Shown here in pieces: positions 43,963-55,590 of a DNA stretch of 64,000 nt. The position numbers were made by a program, and so were the translations under genes. Each line of letters begins with the position of its first letter. Within the stretch, counting starts at the first letter, position 1. The DNA lies in assembly GCA_028015205.1 (NCBI GenBank), contig CM051514.1, positions 40,874,150-40,938,149 on the forward strand, read 5' to 3'. The stretch comes from Mytilisepta virgata. Lineage: Eukaryota; Mollusca; Bivalvia; Mytilida; Mytilidae. The notes below the pieces were generated by a model. It worked only from the letters and a program-made list of their open reading frames with translations, searched no databases and was not told the DNA's origin.

Positions 43963-44848
43963 GAAGAAACCACGAGTTTATATTGACAATGAGAAGAACA
44001 GAATGCTGAACAGGGTTGGTAAGCCCTATGGTTATGTTGCTGCAAGACCTATGTCTGAACCTGTGCGGTGGTCCAGACGAGTCCGAGGTCTGGAACCTGT
44101 TCCTGACATTCCCGCACCCCCTCCTTCTCCAGAAGTGGCTAGAGAGGCTCCTGAAGTCTCAATAGAAACTTCTGGTGAGTTAACTTTCTCAGTAGTCTTC
44201 TCTCCTGCATCAGAAGTTTCTGATATGGAAGAAGAGTCTAAAGAGAATGTTACACTGGAGGTGACCATTGGGCGTCTGCCAGAGGATTTGATGGCCAGTT
44301 TTTCAGTTTCTGAGGATTTTCCATCTTATCCTTTGGCAGAGTCCTCGCCTGCAGCTTCTGAAGCACCATCACCACAGGATGTGTTATTTAGGGATGCCAC
44401 ACTTGTTTTGTCCGACTCAGATGAGATGATAGAGACGAGTGTTGACTTATTTAACACAACTGTGGAGGTGATTGTTTCAGGGGAACAGGCCGGCACTTCT
44501 GTGACACCATCACCACGGATGGCGTTATTTAGGGATATCACACTTGTTTGGTCTGACTCAGATGAGATGATAGAGACGAGTGTTGACTTATTTAACACAA
44601 CTGTGGAGGTGATTGTTTCAGGGGAACAGGACTATGGAGCAACATCTCCATGGGAAATTGTAGGGTATGGGGCTGTCATTGAAGATGAGGTGGCAACCCC
44701 TGTGGCGGAAAGAATTGTTCCTTTTCCAGATTGGCTCCCATGCCTTTTTTTGCAGTGGTGCAAGCATTTAATATTTTTGTTTTTGTTTTGTTTGTTAAGA
44801 TTTTTATATTTATCATTTTCAAAATTAATTTGCTTCAAAAACTTTTAA
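43963..44848 (+). CDS. Large Ser/Pro/Glu-rich coding exon, product unrecognised
   Basis: After TTTTTTTTGTTTTCAG the frame stays open for 294 codons to TAA at 44846-44848. The start of translation is probably the ATG at 20268, giving about 299 residues; the ATG at 43892 lies in the intron and is not favoured. The N-terminal part is basic (KKPRVYIDNEKNRMLN, VRWSRRVRGLEP). Then come PAPPPSPE, an acidic EEESKE stretch and a 47-residue segment present twice (FRDATLVLSDSDEMIETS and its copy). The last 35 residues are hydrophobic (HLIFLFLFCLLRFLYLSF), suggesting a C-terminal membrane anchor, though this T-rich end could be untranslated or intronic. A strong donor, GTGAGT, lies inside the frame at 44174, so a shorter splice form is possible. 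No domain is recognised. A family A element begins 53 bp downstream. Confidence 0.6.
44363..44644 (+). repeat. 141-bp in-frame tandem duplication inside the exon
   Basis: CACCATCACCAC starts each copy (44364 and 44505) and both run to GGGGAACAG. The period is exactly 141 bp, 47 codons. The 3' halves, from GATGAGATGATAGAGACGAG to GGGGAACAG, are identical over about 70 bp, while the 5' halves differ at several bases. That pattern suggests recent duplication or gene conversion with the frame kept. Confidence 0.85.
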
Positions 44849-44900
44849 GGATTTTTTTTTGTTTCCAAAACTTTAGTAGGGATTTAGTAGTAACTATTTT

Positions 44901-47900
44901 TAGCTCACCTGACCCAAAGGGTCAAGTGAGCTTTTCTCATCACTTGGCGTCCGTCGTCCGTCGTCGTCCGGCGTCCGTCGTCCGGCGTCGTCGTTAACAT
45001 TTTACATTTTGAACTTCTTCTAGAGAACCACTGAATGGAATGAAACCAAACATGGCATGAATGTTCCTTATGAGGTGCTGACCAAGTGTTGTTACTTTGT
45101 AGCCGATCCATCATCCAAGATGGCCGCCAGCGGGGAACTTAGTTTAACATAGGACCCTATGGGAAATGCATACAAATGACTTCTTTTAGAGAACCACTGA
45201 ATGGAATGAAACTAAATCTGGCATGAATGTTCCTTATGAGGTGCTGACCAAGTGTTGTTACTTTGTAGCCGATCCATCATCCAAGATGGCCGCCAGAGGG
45301 GGACTTAGTTTAACATGGGACCCTATGGGAAATGCATACAAATGACTTCTTTTAGAGAACCGTTGAATGGAATGAAACCAAACATGGCATGAATGTTCCT
45401 TATGAGGTGCTGACCAAGTGTTGTTACTTTGTAGCCGATCCATAATCCAAGATGGCCGCCAGCGGGGGACTTAGTTTAACATAGAACCCTATGGGAAATG
45501 CATACAAATGACTTCTTTTAGAGAACCACTGAATGGAATGAAACTAAATCTGGCATGAATGTTCCTTATGAGGTGCTGACCAAGTGTTGTTACTTTGTAG
45601 CCGATCCATCATCCAAGATGGCCGCCAGCGGGGAACTTACTTTAACATAGGACCCTATGGGAAATGCATACAAATGACTTCTTTTAGAGAACCACTGAAT
45701 GGAATGAAACTAAATCTGGCATGAATGTTCCTTATGAGGTGCTGACCAAGTGTTGTTACTTTGTAGCTGATCCATCATCCAAGATGGCCGCCAGAGGGGG
45801 ACTTAGTTTAACATAGGACCCTATGGGAAATGCATACAAATGACTTCTTTTAGAGAACCGTTGAATGGAATGAAACCAAACATGGCATGAATGTTCCTTA
45901 TGAGGTGCTGACCAAGTGTTGTTACTTTGTAGCCGATCCATAATCCAAGATGGCCGCCAGCGGGGGACTTAGTTTAACATAGAACCCTATGGGAAATGCA
46001 TACAAATGACTTCTTTTAGAGAACCACTTAATGGAATGAAACTAAATCTGGCATGAATGTTCCTTATGAGGTTCTGACCAAGTGTTGTTACTTTGTAGCC
46101 GATCCATCATCCAAGATGGCCGCCAGCGGGGGACTAAGTTTAACATGGGACCCTATGGGAAATGCATACAAATGACTTCTTTTAGAGAACAACTGAATGG
46201 AATGAAACTAAATCTGGCATGAATGAACCCTTATAAGGTGCTGACCAAGTGTTGTTACTTTGTAGCCGATCCATCATCCAAGATGGCCGCCAGAGGGGGA
46301 CTTAGTTTAACATAGGACCCTATGGGAAATGCATACAAATGACTTCTTTTAGAGAACCGTTGAATGGAATGAAACCAAACATGGCATGAATGTTCCTTAT
46401 GAGGTGCTGACCAAGTGTTGTTACTTTGTAGCCGATCCATAATCCAAGATGGCCGCCAGCGGGGAACTTAGTTTAACATAGAACCCTATGGGAAATGCAA
46501 TGACTTCTTTTAGTGACCCACTTAATGGAATGAAACCAAACATGGCATGAATATTCCTTATGAAGTGCTGACCAAGTGTTGTTACTTTGTAGCTGATCCA
46601 CCATCCAAGATGGCCGCCAGCGGGGAACTTAGTTTAACATAGGACCCTATGGGAAATGCATACAAATGACTTCTTTTAGAGAACCACTGAATGGAATGAA
46701 AGTAAATCTGGCATGAATGTTCCTTATGAGGTGCTGACCAAGTGTTGTTACTTTGTAGCCGATCCATCATCCAAGATGGCCGCCAGAGGGGGACTTAGTT
46801 TAACATAGGACCCTATGGGAAATGCATACAAATGACTTCTTTTAGAGAACCGTTGAATAGAATGAAACCAAACATGGCATGAATGTTCCTTATGAGGTGC
46901 TGACCAAGTGTTGTTACTTTGTAGCCGATCCATAATCCAAGATGGCCGCCAGCGGGAGACTAAGTTTAACATAGGACCCTATGGGAAATGCATACAAATG
47001 ACTTCTTGTAGAGAACCACTGAATGGAATGTAACAAAACATAGCATGAATGTTCCTTATTAGGTGCTGATCAAGTGTTGTTACTTTGTAGCCGATCCATA
47101 ATCCAAGATGGCCGCCAGCAGGGGACTTAGTTTAACATAGAACCCTATGGGAAATGCATACAAATGACTTCTTCTAGTGACCCACTTAATGGAATGAAAC
47201 CAAACATGGCATGAATATTCCTTATGAAGTGCTGACCAAGTGTTGTTACTTTGTAGCTGATCCATCATCCAAGATGGCCGCCAGCGGGGAACTTAGTTTA
47301 ACATAGGACCCTATGGGAAATGCATACAAATGACTTCTTTTAGAGAACCACTGAATGGAATGAAAGTAAATCTGGCATGAATGTTCCTTATGAGGTGCTG
47401 ACCAAGTGTTGTTACTTTGTAGCCGATCCATCATCCAAGATGGCCGCCAGAGGGGGACTTAGTTTAACATAGGACCCTATGGGAAATGCATACAAATGAC
47501 TTCTTTTAGAGAACCGTTGAATAGAATGAAACCAAACATGGCATGAATGTTCCTTATGAGGTGCTGACCAAGTGTTGTTACTTTGTAGCCGATCCATAAT
47601 CCAAGATGGCCGCCAGCGGGAGACTAAGTTTAACATAGGACCCTATGGGAAATGCATACAAATGACTTCTTGTAGAGAACCACTGAATGGAATGTAACAA
47701 AACATAGCATGAATGTTCCTTATTAGGTGCTGATCAAGTGTTGTTACTTTGTAGCCGATCCATAATCCAAGATGGCCGCCAGCAGGGGACTTAGTTTAAC
47801 ATAGAACCCTATGGGAAATGCATACAAATGACTTCTTCTAGTGACCCACTTAATGGAATGAAACCAAACATGGCATGAATATTCCTTATGAAGTGCTGAC

Positions 47901-48422
47901 CAAGTGTTGTTACTTTGTAGCTGATCCATCATCCAAGATGGCCGCCAGCGGGGAACTTAGTTTAACATAGGACCCTATGGGAAATGCATACAAATGACTT
48001 CTTTTAGAGAACCACTGAATGGAATGAAACTAAATCTGGCATGAATGTTCCTTATGAGGTGCTGACCAAGCGTTGTTACTTTGTAGCCGATCCATCATCC
48101 AAGATTGCCGCCAGCAGGGGACTAAGTTTAACATGGGACCCTATGGGAAATGCATACAAATGATTTCTTTTAGAGAACCACTGAATGGAATGTAACAAAA
48201 CATAGCATGAATGTTCCTTATTAGGTGCTGACCAAGTGTTGTTACTTTGTTGCCGATCCATCATCCAAGATATTTAGAAGTCTATCAGAAAATTGTAAAA
48301 AAAATTCTGAATGGTCACAACTTGACCACATATTCAAAAATAATAATGATAAGATGTCTTCAGTAGCTATTGTAATCACATTAGATACAGGTGAGCGACA
48401 CAGGCTCTTGAGAGCCTCTAGT
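44901..48422 (+). mobile_element. Family A element with a large 166-bp tandem core
   Basis: The 5' hairpin is TAGCTCACCTGACCC-AAA-GGGTCAAGTGAGC, then a long GTCCGTCGTCGTCCGGCG-type stretch. The core is about 20 monomers (about 45010-48270). The 3' end is ACAGGTGAGCGACACA, GGCTCTTGAGAGCC and CTCTAG|TTTT. It is the largest family A copy in the window. The repeated short minus-strand frames in the core shift frame at each monomer (166 is not a multiple of 3) and are not genes. Confidence 0.8.
45010..48270 (+). repeat. 166-bp tandem array with 498-bp and 664-bp higher-order units
   Basis: Each monomer reads through CCGATCCATCATCCAAGATG, GCCGCCAGCGGGG, ACTTAGTTTAACATAGGACC, AAATGCATACAAATGACTTC, TGGAATGAAAC and GAGGTGCTGACCAAGTG. 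Positions 46582-47245 and 47246-47909 form an almost exact 664-bp (4-monomer) repeat. The three-monomer pattern starting at 45258 recurs near 45756 and 46255. These give direct evidence of stepwise unequal exchange or replication slippage. Confidence 0.9.
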
Positions 48423-48444
48423 TTTAGAGAATACATTTATTTTT

Positions 48445-49112
48445 CGCTCACCTGGGATATAGGCTGTCGTCTGTTAATTTTTCACATTTTGATCTTCTCC
48501 TCTGAAACTACTTGGCAGATTGTAACCAAACTTTGTAGGAATGATGTATTGAAGGACATCTACAAATGATCCACCATTGGTTCCGATTGGATAAACAACA
48601 TGGCCAACAAAGGCCATCTTCTATTTTTATTGGCCAATTTCCAAAAATCTTCTCTGAAACTACATATTGAAATGTTTTGAAACTTTGGAGGCTTGATGAT
48701 AACAATATCCTCTACAAACGATCCAGCATTGAGTGAACAGTATGGCTGCAAGAGGCCATCTTTGATTTTTAATTTTCAAAAATCTTCTCCTGAAACTACA
48801 ATATGAAATGTTTTGAAACCTACCCTCTACAAACAATCCACTTGATGACAGCTGAGGCTGTTCAAAGTTTCCATTGAATCTATATATGGGAAAAGACTTT
48901 TTTGTTGTTTGCCCAGGAACTAATAGGCAGACTTTAACCAAGTTGGCAAGTATCTCATATTGAAAGATAGATGCAAATGATCCAACTATTTTTAGGTCAA
49001 ATGTCAAATATCAAGATTACTTTTGACATTTAATGTGTTTCTTTAAAAGCCTTGTGGATACAAAAGAGCTTATGTTTTATAATTGCTAAATAGATGCCAG
49101 GTGAGCCTCTAG
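48445..49112 (+). mobile_element. Short family A-like element with clear inverted ends
   Basis: It begins CGCTCACCTGG and ends CCAGGTGAGC-CTCTAG|TTTTT. The 5' hairpin is reduced and the GTC stretch is short (GGCTGTCGTCTG). The body has three monomers with TCTTCTCCTCTGAAACTAC, AACAACATGGCC or ATGGCTGCAAGAGG and CTCTACAAACGATCC. The 3' hairpin is missing, so the complementary sub-terminal motif abuts CTCTAG directly. This is a compact variant of 668 bp. Confidence 0.65.
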
Positions 49113-49427
49113 TTTTTATTTTTATTTTTATAAAGGATTTTGGTGTAATATTGCCTTTAAAGTTAATGTGCATTAGTTCAAAATACTTTAAATGTTTTAA
49201 ATAATATTTATACTCAATTAAATATTAAATAAAGATTATCTAAATTTTCTGATTGCACAACAGATTTACGAAGAACAAAATTTTTGTATCTCAAGTTGGT
49301 GTTGATACATCATGAGTTATCTCCCTTCTATTGAAGCCTCAGTATTATGAGATGTTAGTAATCTGGTCGTACTAATAATCTCCTTTTGATCATTTGGTCA
49401 TGATTTTGTCAAAGGCAAGAGATTACC
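49113..49427. other. Unique AT-rich spacer before the duplication
   Basis: No exon or element end was seen. The duplicated unit starts at CAGCTTATGGCC (49428). Confidence 0.4.
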
Positions 49428-49689
49428 CAGCTTATGGCCAGTATTTGCAAAACTGATAGAAAATTTTCTCAGTTCAATCAGAATGGGCAGTTCGTAAGAA
49501 TGTATATTTCTGAAACTTTATAAAATGCAGTATATGATATTTGTAAAACTGGTTCCTTACCTGTAATTTAAATTATGTGATGGTTGCAAGGCACCATGTG
49601 AAAAGATGTGTATGCATAATTCTTTCTGAGAATTTGAACAATTGTCATTCCATAGTTGTGGGATGATTAATTGCAAATTATATGCAGTT

Positions 49690-50675
49690 GTTCAGAGATG
49701 AACATAGCTTAACATACAACCCTATAGGAGCTTCATGTTTGAAACCACAAAGCTAATTGGAACAAAACTTGACAACAATGGTCTTTAGGTAGATCCTCTT
49801 TCAGAATTATATCTGATTACCCTAGTGCCTGCTGTCCAAGATTGCTACCAGAGCCAAATAACATTGGATCCTATCGGAAATTATTTTTAAGATCTTTTTC
49901 TTGTCTGAATTTACGAAGTCAATTTGAACAAAACTTGGCAGAAAGTCCTCTGTAAGTATTGTATGCGATGACCCCACCATCCAAAATAGTGCCAGATCCA
50001 AACATAGTTTAACATAGGATCTTGAGGCAAAATTCATTGAAAGATCTTATTTGAAACCAGTGAAGAATTTGGCAAAACCAGTGAGATATGTCCAATGTAA
50101 TCTCTGTTGATTACAGAAGGTCCATCCTCTTTCAATATCCATTGTAATCTTTACTGATTTTAGGAGGTAAGTCCATTGTTCGTAAACTGTAGTTGTTCAA
50201 ATTTTCCATTGAAACCATATGGGGAAAGACATTTTTGTCAATTGCTCAGGAACTAATTGGCAGATTGTAACCAAACTTGGTATGAATGATGAATGGAAGG
50301 AACTCTACAAACGATGTACCATTGGTTCTGGTTGGATGAACAACATGGCCGCCACAGGCCGTCTTTGATTTTTATTGGCCAATTTAAAAAAAATCGGGGT
50401 TCTCCTCTGAAACTACATTATGAAATGTTTTGAAACTTTCCAGGATTGATGACAACAAATAATCCACTTTTGATATTCATATGATCAACCAACAGCTGGA
50501 AAAGGACTTTTTGTCTTTTTATCAGGAACTAATGTACCAAAGTTAGCAAGGCATATTCAAATGATCCGTCCTTTTTTTTTTTGGGTCAAAAGTAAAATAT
50601 CAAGGTTTCTTTAGCAGAAATAGCCTAATAAAAGCCACATGACTGGTATAGGCTCACCTCCAGAAGAACCTCTTG
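49690..50675 (+). mobile_element. Diverged family A-like element in unit 1
   Basis: Monomers carry AACATAGCTTAACATACAACC, CAAAACTTGACAACAATGG, ACCACTGAACTAA-type or CAGGAACTAATTGGCAG text, AACAACATGGCCGCCACAGG and CTCCTCTGAAACTACATT. It ends TAGGCTCACCTCCAGAAG-AACCTCTTG|TTT, a scrambled version of the family 3' end. The 5' end is not recognised; the same copy recurs at about 57620-58601 in unit 2. Confidence 0.45.
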
Positions 50676-51211
50676 TTTGATATTATTTTTATTTTATTTT
50701 ATTTTTTTAATAAGAAATAAGAATGGTTTCATCAAATTAACCATTTAGAATATCAACTTAGTATTTTTGCTTTTTCAACAAAAAACAAAAAAAAAACAAA
50801 AAGGAAATAAAAATGAAACATTGTGTGTAATAATTTGGCTTATAATCATTATTTCGCATTTGTTTTGATATTTAATTAAATATTTAAAGAAAAATCGTTA
50901 AATATGTACAACAGTAAACAAAAAATTAATTTTAAATTTGATAAAACATCTTTTGATGTCAGATGATAAGCAGAAAAAGCTTAATTTATTCAACTTTTTT
51001 AAATTTCTTTTTTCTTTTGTGTTTTGATTAAGAGATGCTCAGAATTAAATTAATAATAATTTTGTTAACCCAACACTCAAACACTTGAAAATAATAATTC
51101 AATAACTAATTGGTAAAATTATTAAAATCTTAAAATTTATTTGGCTGATATGTAAAGTATTATTTTAAAAATAAAATTGGACATGATTGACCTATAGACT
51201 TTTCCCTCTTT

Positions 51212-51296
51212 GTTGTTATGGATATAGTTTGGTTTGATTGGTTGTTATGGAGACAGTTTGGTTTGATTGGTTGTTATGAAGACAGTTTGGTTTAGT
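51212..51296 (+). repeat. 29-bp tandem repeat, about 3 copies (2 in unit 2)
   Basis: GTTGTTATGGATATAGTTTG begins the first copy; copies start at 51212, 51241 and 51270. In unit 2 the same site (60073-60128) has only two copies. It is a simple length polymorphism between the duplicated units. Confidence 0.85.
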
Positions 51297-52284
51297 ACTA
51301 GTGATTGATAGTTTTTGTTGTGTTGTTTTTGTTACCAGAGTTGTTCAGGTATTTGTGTTTCTTGGTTGTCATTCATCCCCTCCCATTCAAAGACAAACTG
51401 CAGACATAAAAAATGACAGATTTTTAAATAAAAATTTTTTTAAACTTAAAATTGTTTTTCAGAAATCAGTTTTTTAATTAAAAGTGGTAGTGTTGGTAAT
51501 TAACAATTATTGTAATTTGATTTTGGCATATCTCAATGATAACACTTTGTTCTCGGAAAAATTGATGAAATTATTTTTGAAAATATAATTGTTTGGAAAA
51601 TTTGATTGTCTTTATTTCAATTGGTCTTATATATTTTACAATTTTTTTTAGGTATCTGATGAAACCATTTTTTTTCCAATCAGTTTTGCAAGTAAAAATA
51701 TTTTTTGTTTAAATTTTTTTTTTTTTTTAAAAATTGAAATTACATTTTTAGAAACGGAGCATAACATATTTTTTAAAAACCCCTGAAACTACTGAGCGGA
51801 TTGTAACCAAACTTGGTAGGAATGATGTATGGAAGGAGGTCCTCTACAAACAATCCACTAATTGGACAATTTTCAAAAATCTCTGGAACTACATTATGAA
51901 ATGTTAGAAACATTAAGGTTATTTTCACAGTTTGCATTTCTTTACCAGCCTTGTGGAGGATAAAGGGAAGGGGCTTACCTTCTGTAATTGGTACAGTTTA
52001 CACTGGATGTGTGGAAGGGGCTAACTTTCTCCAATCAATACAGAGTGTATTCATCATATGTGGGGAAAAAGCTTACCATCTGTAATCATTGCTCTAGCTT
52101 TACTGGACTCATCCTCTGTGCTACATGATATCATTCAACTGAAACTGCATGAGGCATAGACTTTCTATGATAGGGAATAAAACTCACAAAAACCAATTCT
52201 GATTTGTTAATTGTGTTTCTAAATACAAATGCTCTACCATTCATTTTTGGCATACAATAAAAGTTTTTTTTATTTTACTACTAG

Positions 52285-53287
52285 GGCTTTCACTGCTGCT
52301 GCAGAACTTCAGGTACATTTGTATAGATAGATATACATTGTTTTAAGGACTCACATCATATATAGATATTCTTTTTTTTTTATGTCGCATCTATATATAG
52401 AAACATACATGGAGATACATATACTATGTAAATATAGATATATAATCAAAGACATCTAGATAGATGCATTGTTAAATGATTTCACATCTATATATAGAAA
52501 TATAGATAGATAAGAATAGAAAAAGAAAGAGATAGGTGAAGATGCACATTGTTTTGTGACAGTTACATAGATAGAAAAATACATGTAGAGAGATACAAAT
52601 TTACATTGTTTTATGATGTCACATCTATAGATAGAAAAATAGGTATAGATATATACGTCACATTAAAATATATAAATAAATTTATTATGACGTCAATCTA
52701 TTCATAGAAATAGATAGATATATAAGAAATAATATTTGATGGTTGTTTTTATATTGTTTTACCATAGTATTTTCCAGATTTCCATTGGAGTATCATAGAA
52801 GATTATTGACTGTTACACAGTGCAGTGAGTTGTTGATTTGATTGATTGATTGTGATTTATCTCCAAGCAGGCAAAAGATTAAAAAAAATGTTAAATGTTG
52901 AAATACATATATAACTGCCACTCATTTCAGTAAGGGACAAGACATATTAAAATTTTAGATTCATCTTAAAGAACGATTTGAGATATTCCAGAAAAAAATC
53001 GAAATTCTGAGTTAAAAATGACACACAGACGATTATTTGAATAGCACTCACTTGTGCAGAAAATTTAAAAGATGGAGATCATTCATACATGCAAACAAAG
53101 TAAGGTAACCTTGAGAAGAAAAAAAAGTGGTTTCTGCAGAAGTTAAAGTAAGACCAAATTATTATGACTTTGCAAGTCACAAGTAGATGATGCATGTAAC
53201 TTTTCACTTAGTTTTGCAGGTTTCAGAGAAAGAAAGAAGCCAAAGTTTGGTATATCTTTAGGAGCCTTGCTGATTGAAGAATGGTGA
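52285..53287 (+). CDS. Possible small exons in unit 1 (52285-52312, 52778-52824, 53220-53287)
   Basis: Three short stretches are bounded by splice-like signals: TTTTACTACTAG before and CAG|GTACAT after the first (28 bp); TATTTTCCAG before and GCA|GTGAGT after the second (47 bp); and CACTTAGTTTTGCAG before the third. With phases matched they read LSLLLQNFRFPLEYHRRL..., then SFRERKKPKFGISLGALL, ending EEW and TGA at 53285-53287. The internal donor at 44174 of the large exon has the phase needed to join the first one. Several 1-in-3 phase matches are suggestive, not proof; the peptide is unrecognised and the exons are tiny. Confidence 0.25.
52318..52735. repeat. ATAGAT-rich degenerate microsatellite region
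   Basis: ATAGATAGAT, ATCTATATATAGAAA and TCACATCTATA recur irregularly with several TATATAGA palindromes. The same block occurs in unit 2 at about 61147-61562 with small length differences. No coding content. Confidence 0.7.
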
Positions 53288-53760
53288 AGTATTTCAACCA
53301 AGTAATGTATGTGGCAGATTTTTTAAGAGTCCAGGTTTTCAACTTTCATCAATATCTAGTTTCATAGATGACACATCTTTACCCCGGATTCTTTTACATC
53401 CAGGAATTTATCTCTATCAGCTTATTTTTTGCAGAGATGGGCAATGAATTTTTCATTTTTGGGAGAAATTGTGAATATTCATATTTAGATTTTTGGCTCA
53501 TCTGGTCTATATAAAATTATTGTTGTTTCTGAAACTTTTATATTACACATGAAGTGAACCCTTTAGTACCCGCACATGCTGATTGTACATGAACTCGGAG
53601 CCCTTGTACTCACATGTGCAGAAAGTTTTATGTTGCATATATTTGGAGTTCTGAAACTTCTTAGGCTGGGTATATAAGAGACCAGTTGGTACCACATGTG
53701 CAATGTACATACCCAGAAGTACTGAAAGCTCCTCTTGTGTTGTTAAGTTTAGGTTTGACA

Positions 53761-54024
53761 TGTCCTGATGTGCTGAACCTATTTGTTCCCTTGTGCTGAA
53801 AAGTTTAGGTTGGTCATTTCCTGAAACTTTTTAGATAGGACATATATTGAGACTATTTGGTCCAACAAGTGCTGAAACTTTTACATTTTACATGTCCTGA
53901 TGTGCTGAACCGTTTTGTTCCTCTTGTTCTGAAAAGTTTAGGTTGGACATGTCCTGAAACTTTTTAGTTAGGACATATATTGAAACTATTTGGTCCAACA
54001 AGTGCTGAAACTTTTACATTTTAC
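53761..54024 (+). repeat. 132-bp tandem repeat, two copies (three in unit 2)
   Basis: TGTCCTGATGTGCTGAACC starts copies at 53761 and 53893, and a partial third starts near 54024. Each has TTTAGGTTGGACATGTCCTG (or a near variant), GGACATATATTGA and GGTCCAACAAGTGCTGAAAC. Open minus-strand frames across this array occur in both units but are by-products of the repeat. Confidence 0.8.
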
Positions 54025-55434
54025 ATGTTCTGAAGTATTGAAACTTTGTTATGAGATCATTTTATTGCAATTATCCTTGTGTGCAGAATTTCTTTAGTTT
54101 TGACATTGATAAAGGCTTTCAAAAAATCATTTTCAGCTGACAGTTAATTTTCATCATGAAAATTTCTGAAACTTTACAGAAATAGACAATTAGTGAACCT
54201 ACGTTAATAGCTAGGCTTAAATTATTAAATTATTGGTCTCACTAATGTAAAAATGTTGGTTCGAACATGAATTTATGAACCACTGTTTTATCTTTTGACA
54301 AAAATACAACTATTATGTTTCATAAAATGCAGTCCAGTAGATTTTTTAACTATAATTTCCTTTGTGCATATGTCACTGTAAAGTTTAAAATATTTTGCAA
54401 AATTATCAGTTTTAACTTCAGGGTCATATATTGGCAATGGACTATTTTTTTTTAATCTCTTTCTATTTTGCATTTTACAAAATTGGTTGAATATTTTTTT
54501 TAATGATTTGAAGTCTCAGGAATTTTTCAGTTTCATCAGATTCTAAAGGTTTAAGCAAATGTTTCTTTTAGTATACAATAATTTAAATTAAAAAATTTTA
54601 CAATTACTTTCCATTGAAGAATACTAAGATCTGTACTACACTAATACCTGCACTTTCCCTCCAAACAATCCTACACATTTACCAGTTTAAATATAAAAAA
54701 TATAAATACAAAAATAAAACCCTTTTATAATGTAGGAAAATGCAACAAAAATGAAATCTAAATTTTTTTTAAAAAAAAGAAAAAAAGAAAAGTACAAAAA
54801 AACAAGAAAAAATCTTAACAATAAAAACCAAACCAAAGCAATAAATAAAAATAATCAAAATACTCAGCCCAAAAATATTACTAACATTTATGGAAAGTAT
54901 TTGTAAAATGCTAAAATGGGAGAAAGACTATAAAACATGGTTTCAAATTTCAATTTTTGTTTCATAATGACATTTTACACTGATCTCATAGGTTTGAATA
55001 TTTAGTTAAGTGTAGTCCATTGTTTAATAAATGACATTTTTTTTAACAAAACTCCTCTGAAACTGATTTTAGACAGAATTATTTTAAAATGAATATTTTT
55101 GTCCTCTAAAGAAATATTTGATTTTTTTCAGAAGCTTCAAGAAAATCCTTATTTTTATTTATTTTCTGGATGAATTTTAATTAAAAAAAAGAAATCAACA
55201 TTTCATTTTTCCAATTATAATACATTATAGCCTTTGAAACTTTCATGTACAGAAACATGCTTTGGTCATGTCAGTTGGGCATGTATGACTTGCAGAAAAT
55301 GATCACATATCTTCAGATGAAGTTCACTGTATTGTAGGTCACTAATTTGTCTAAGGACAAGGTCACTGTAACTAATTATGACAAATGATTATTTTGTGTA
55401 GTTATAAACAACTTATGTCCAATCAGTTTTGGTT

Positions 55435-55590
55435 ATGAGTACTTCTTGTTTTAAAATAAGTTTGTTTTTTGGTCTTCCAAATGTTTCTGTTTTAATGCTG
55501 CTGATGACAGGTAACTCCTTGAAATGCGTCGTATTTACAGTATAGTATAAATTAACTATATCGAATATTAGTATCTTTGGATTGTTATTT
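55435..55590 (+). repeat. Dispersed segment shared with 35780-35930
   Basis: AGTACTTCTTGTTT, TTTTTGGTCTTCCAAATGTT, TTAATGCTGCTGA and ATCTTTGGATTGTTATTTT occur in the same order at both places with modest divergence. This unit-1 piece has no identified ends. Confidence 0.6.

Noticed and set aside
45258..48264. Ladder of minus-strand open frames of about 61 residues (MDRLQSNNTWSAPHKEH...)
   Set aside because: They are the same 166-bp monomer read backwards. The monomer length is not a multiple of 3, so each frame ends within about one monomer; this is a repeat effect, not a gene family.
51339..51361. 10-bp micro-exon AGTTGTTCAG between TTTTTGTTACCAG and GTATTTG
   Set aside because: Splice-like edges are present, but a 10-bp exon cannot be supported without transcript data.
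53543..53761. Minus-strand frames here and at 62371-62697, conserved in both units
   Set aside because: They span a tandem repeat, have no splice or start context, and conservation is explained by the recent duplication.
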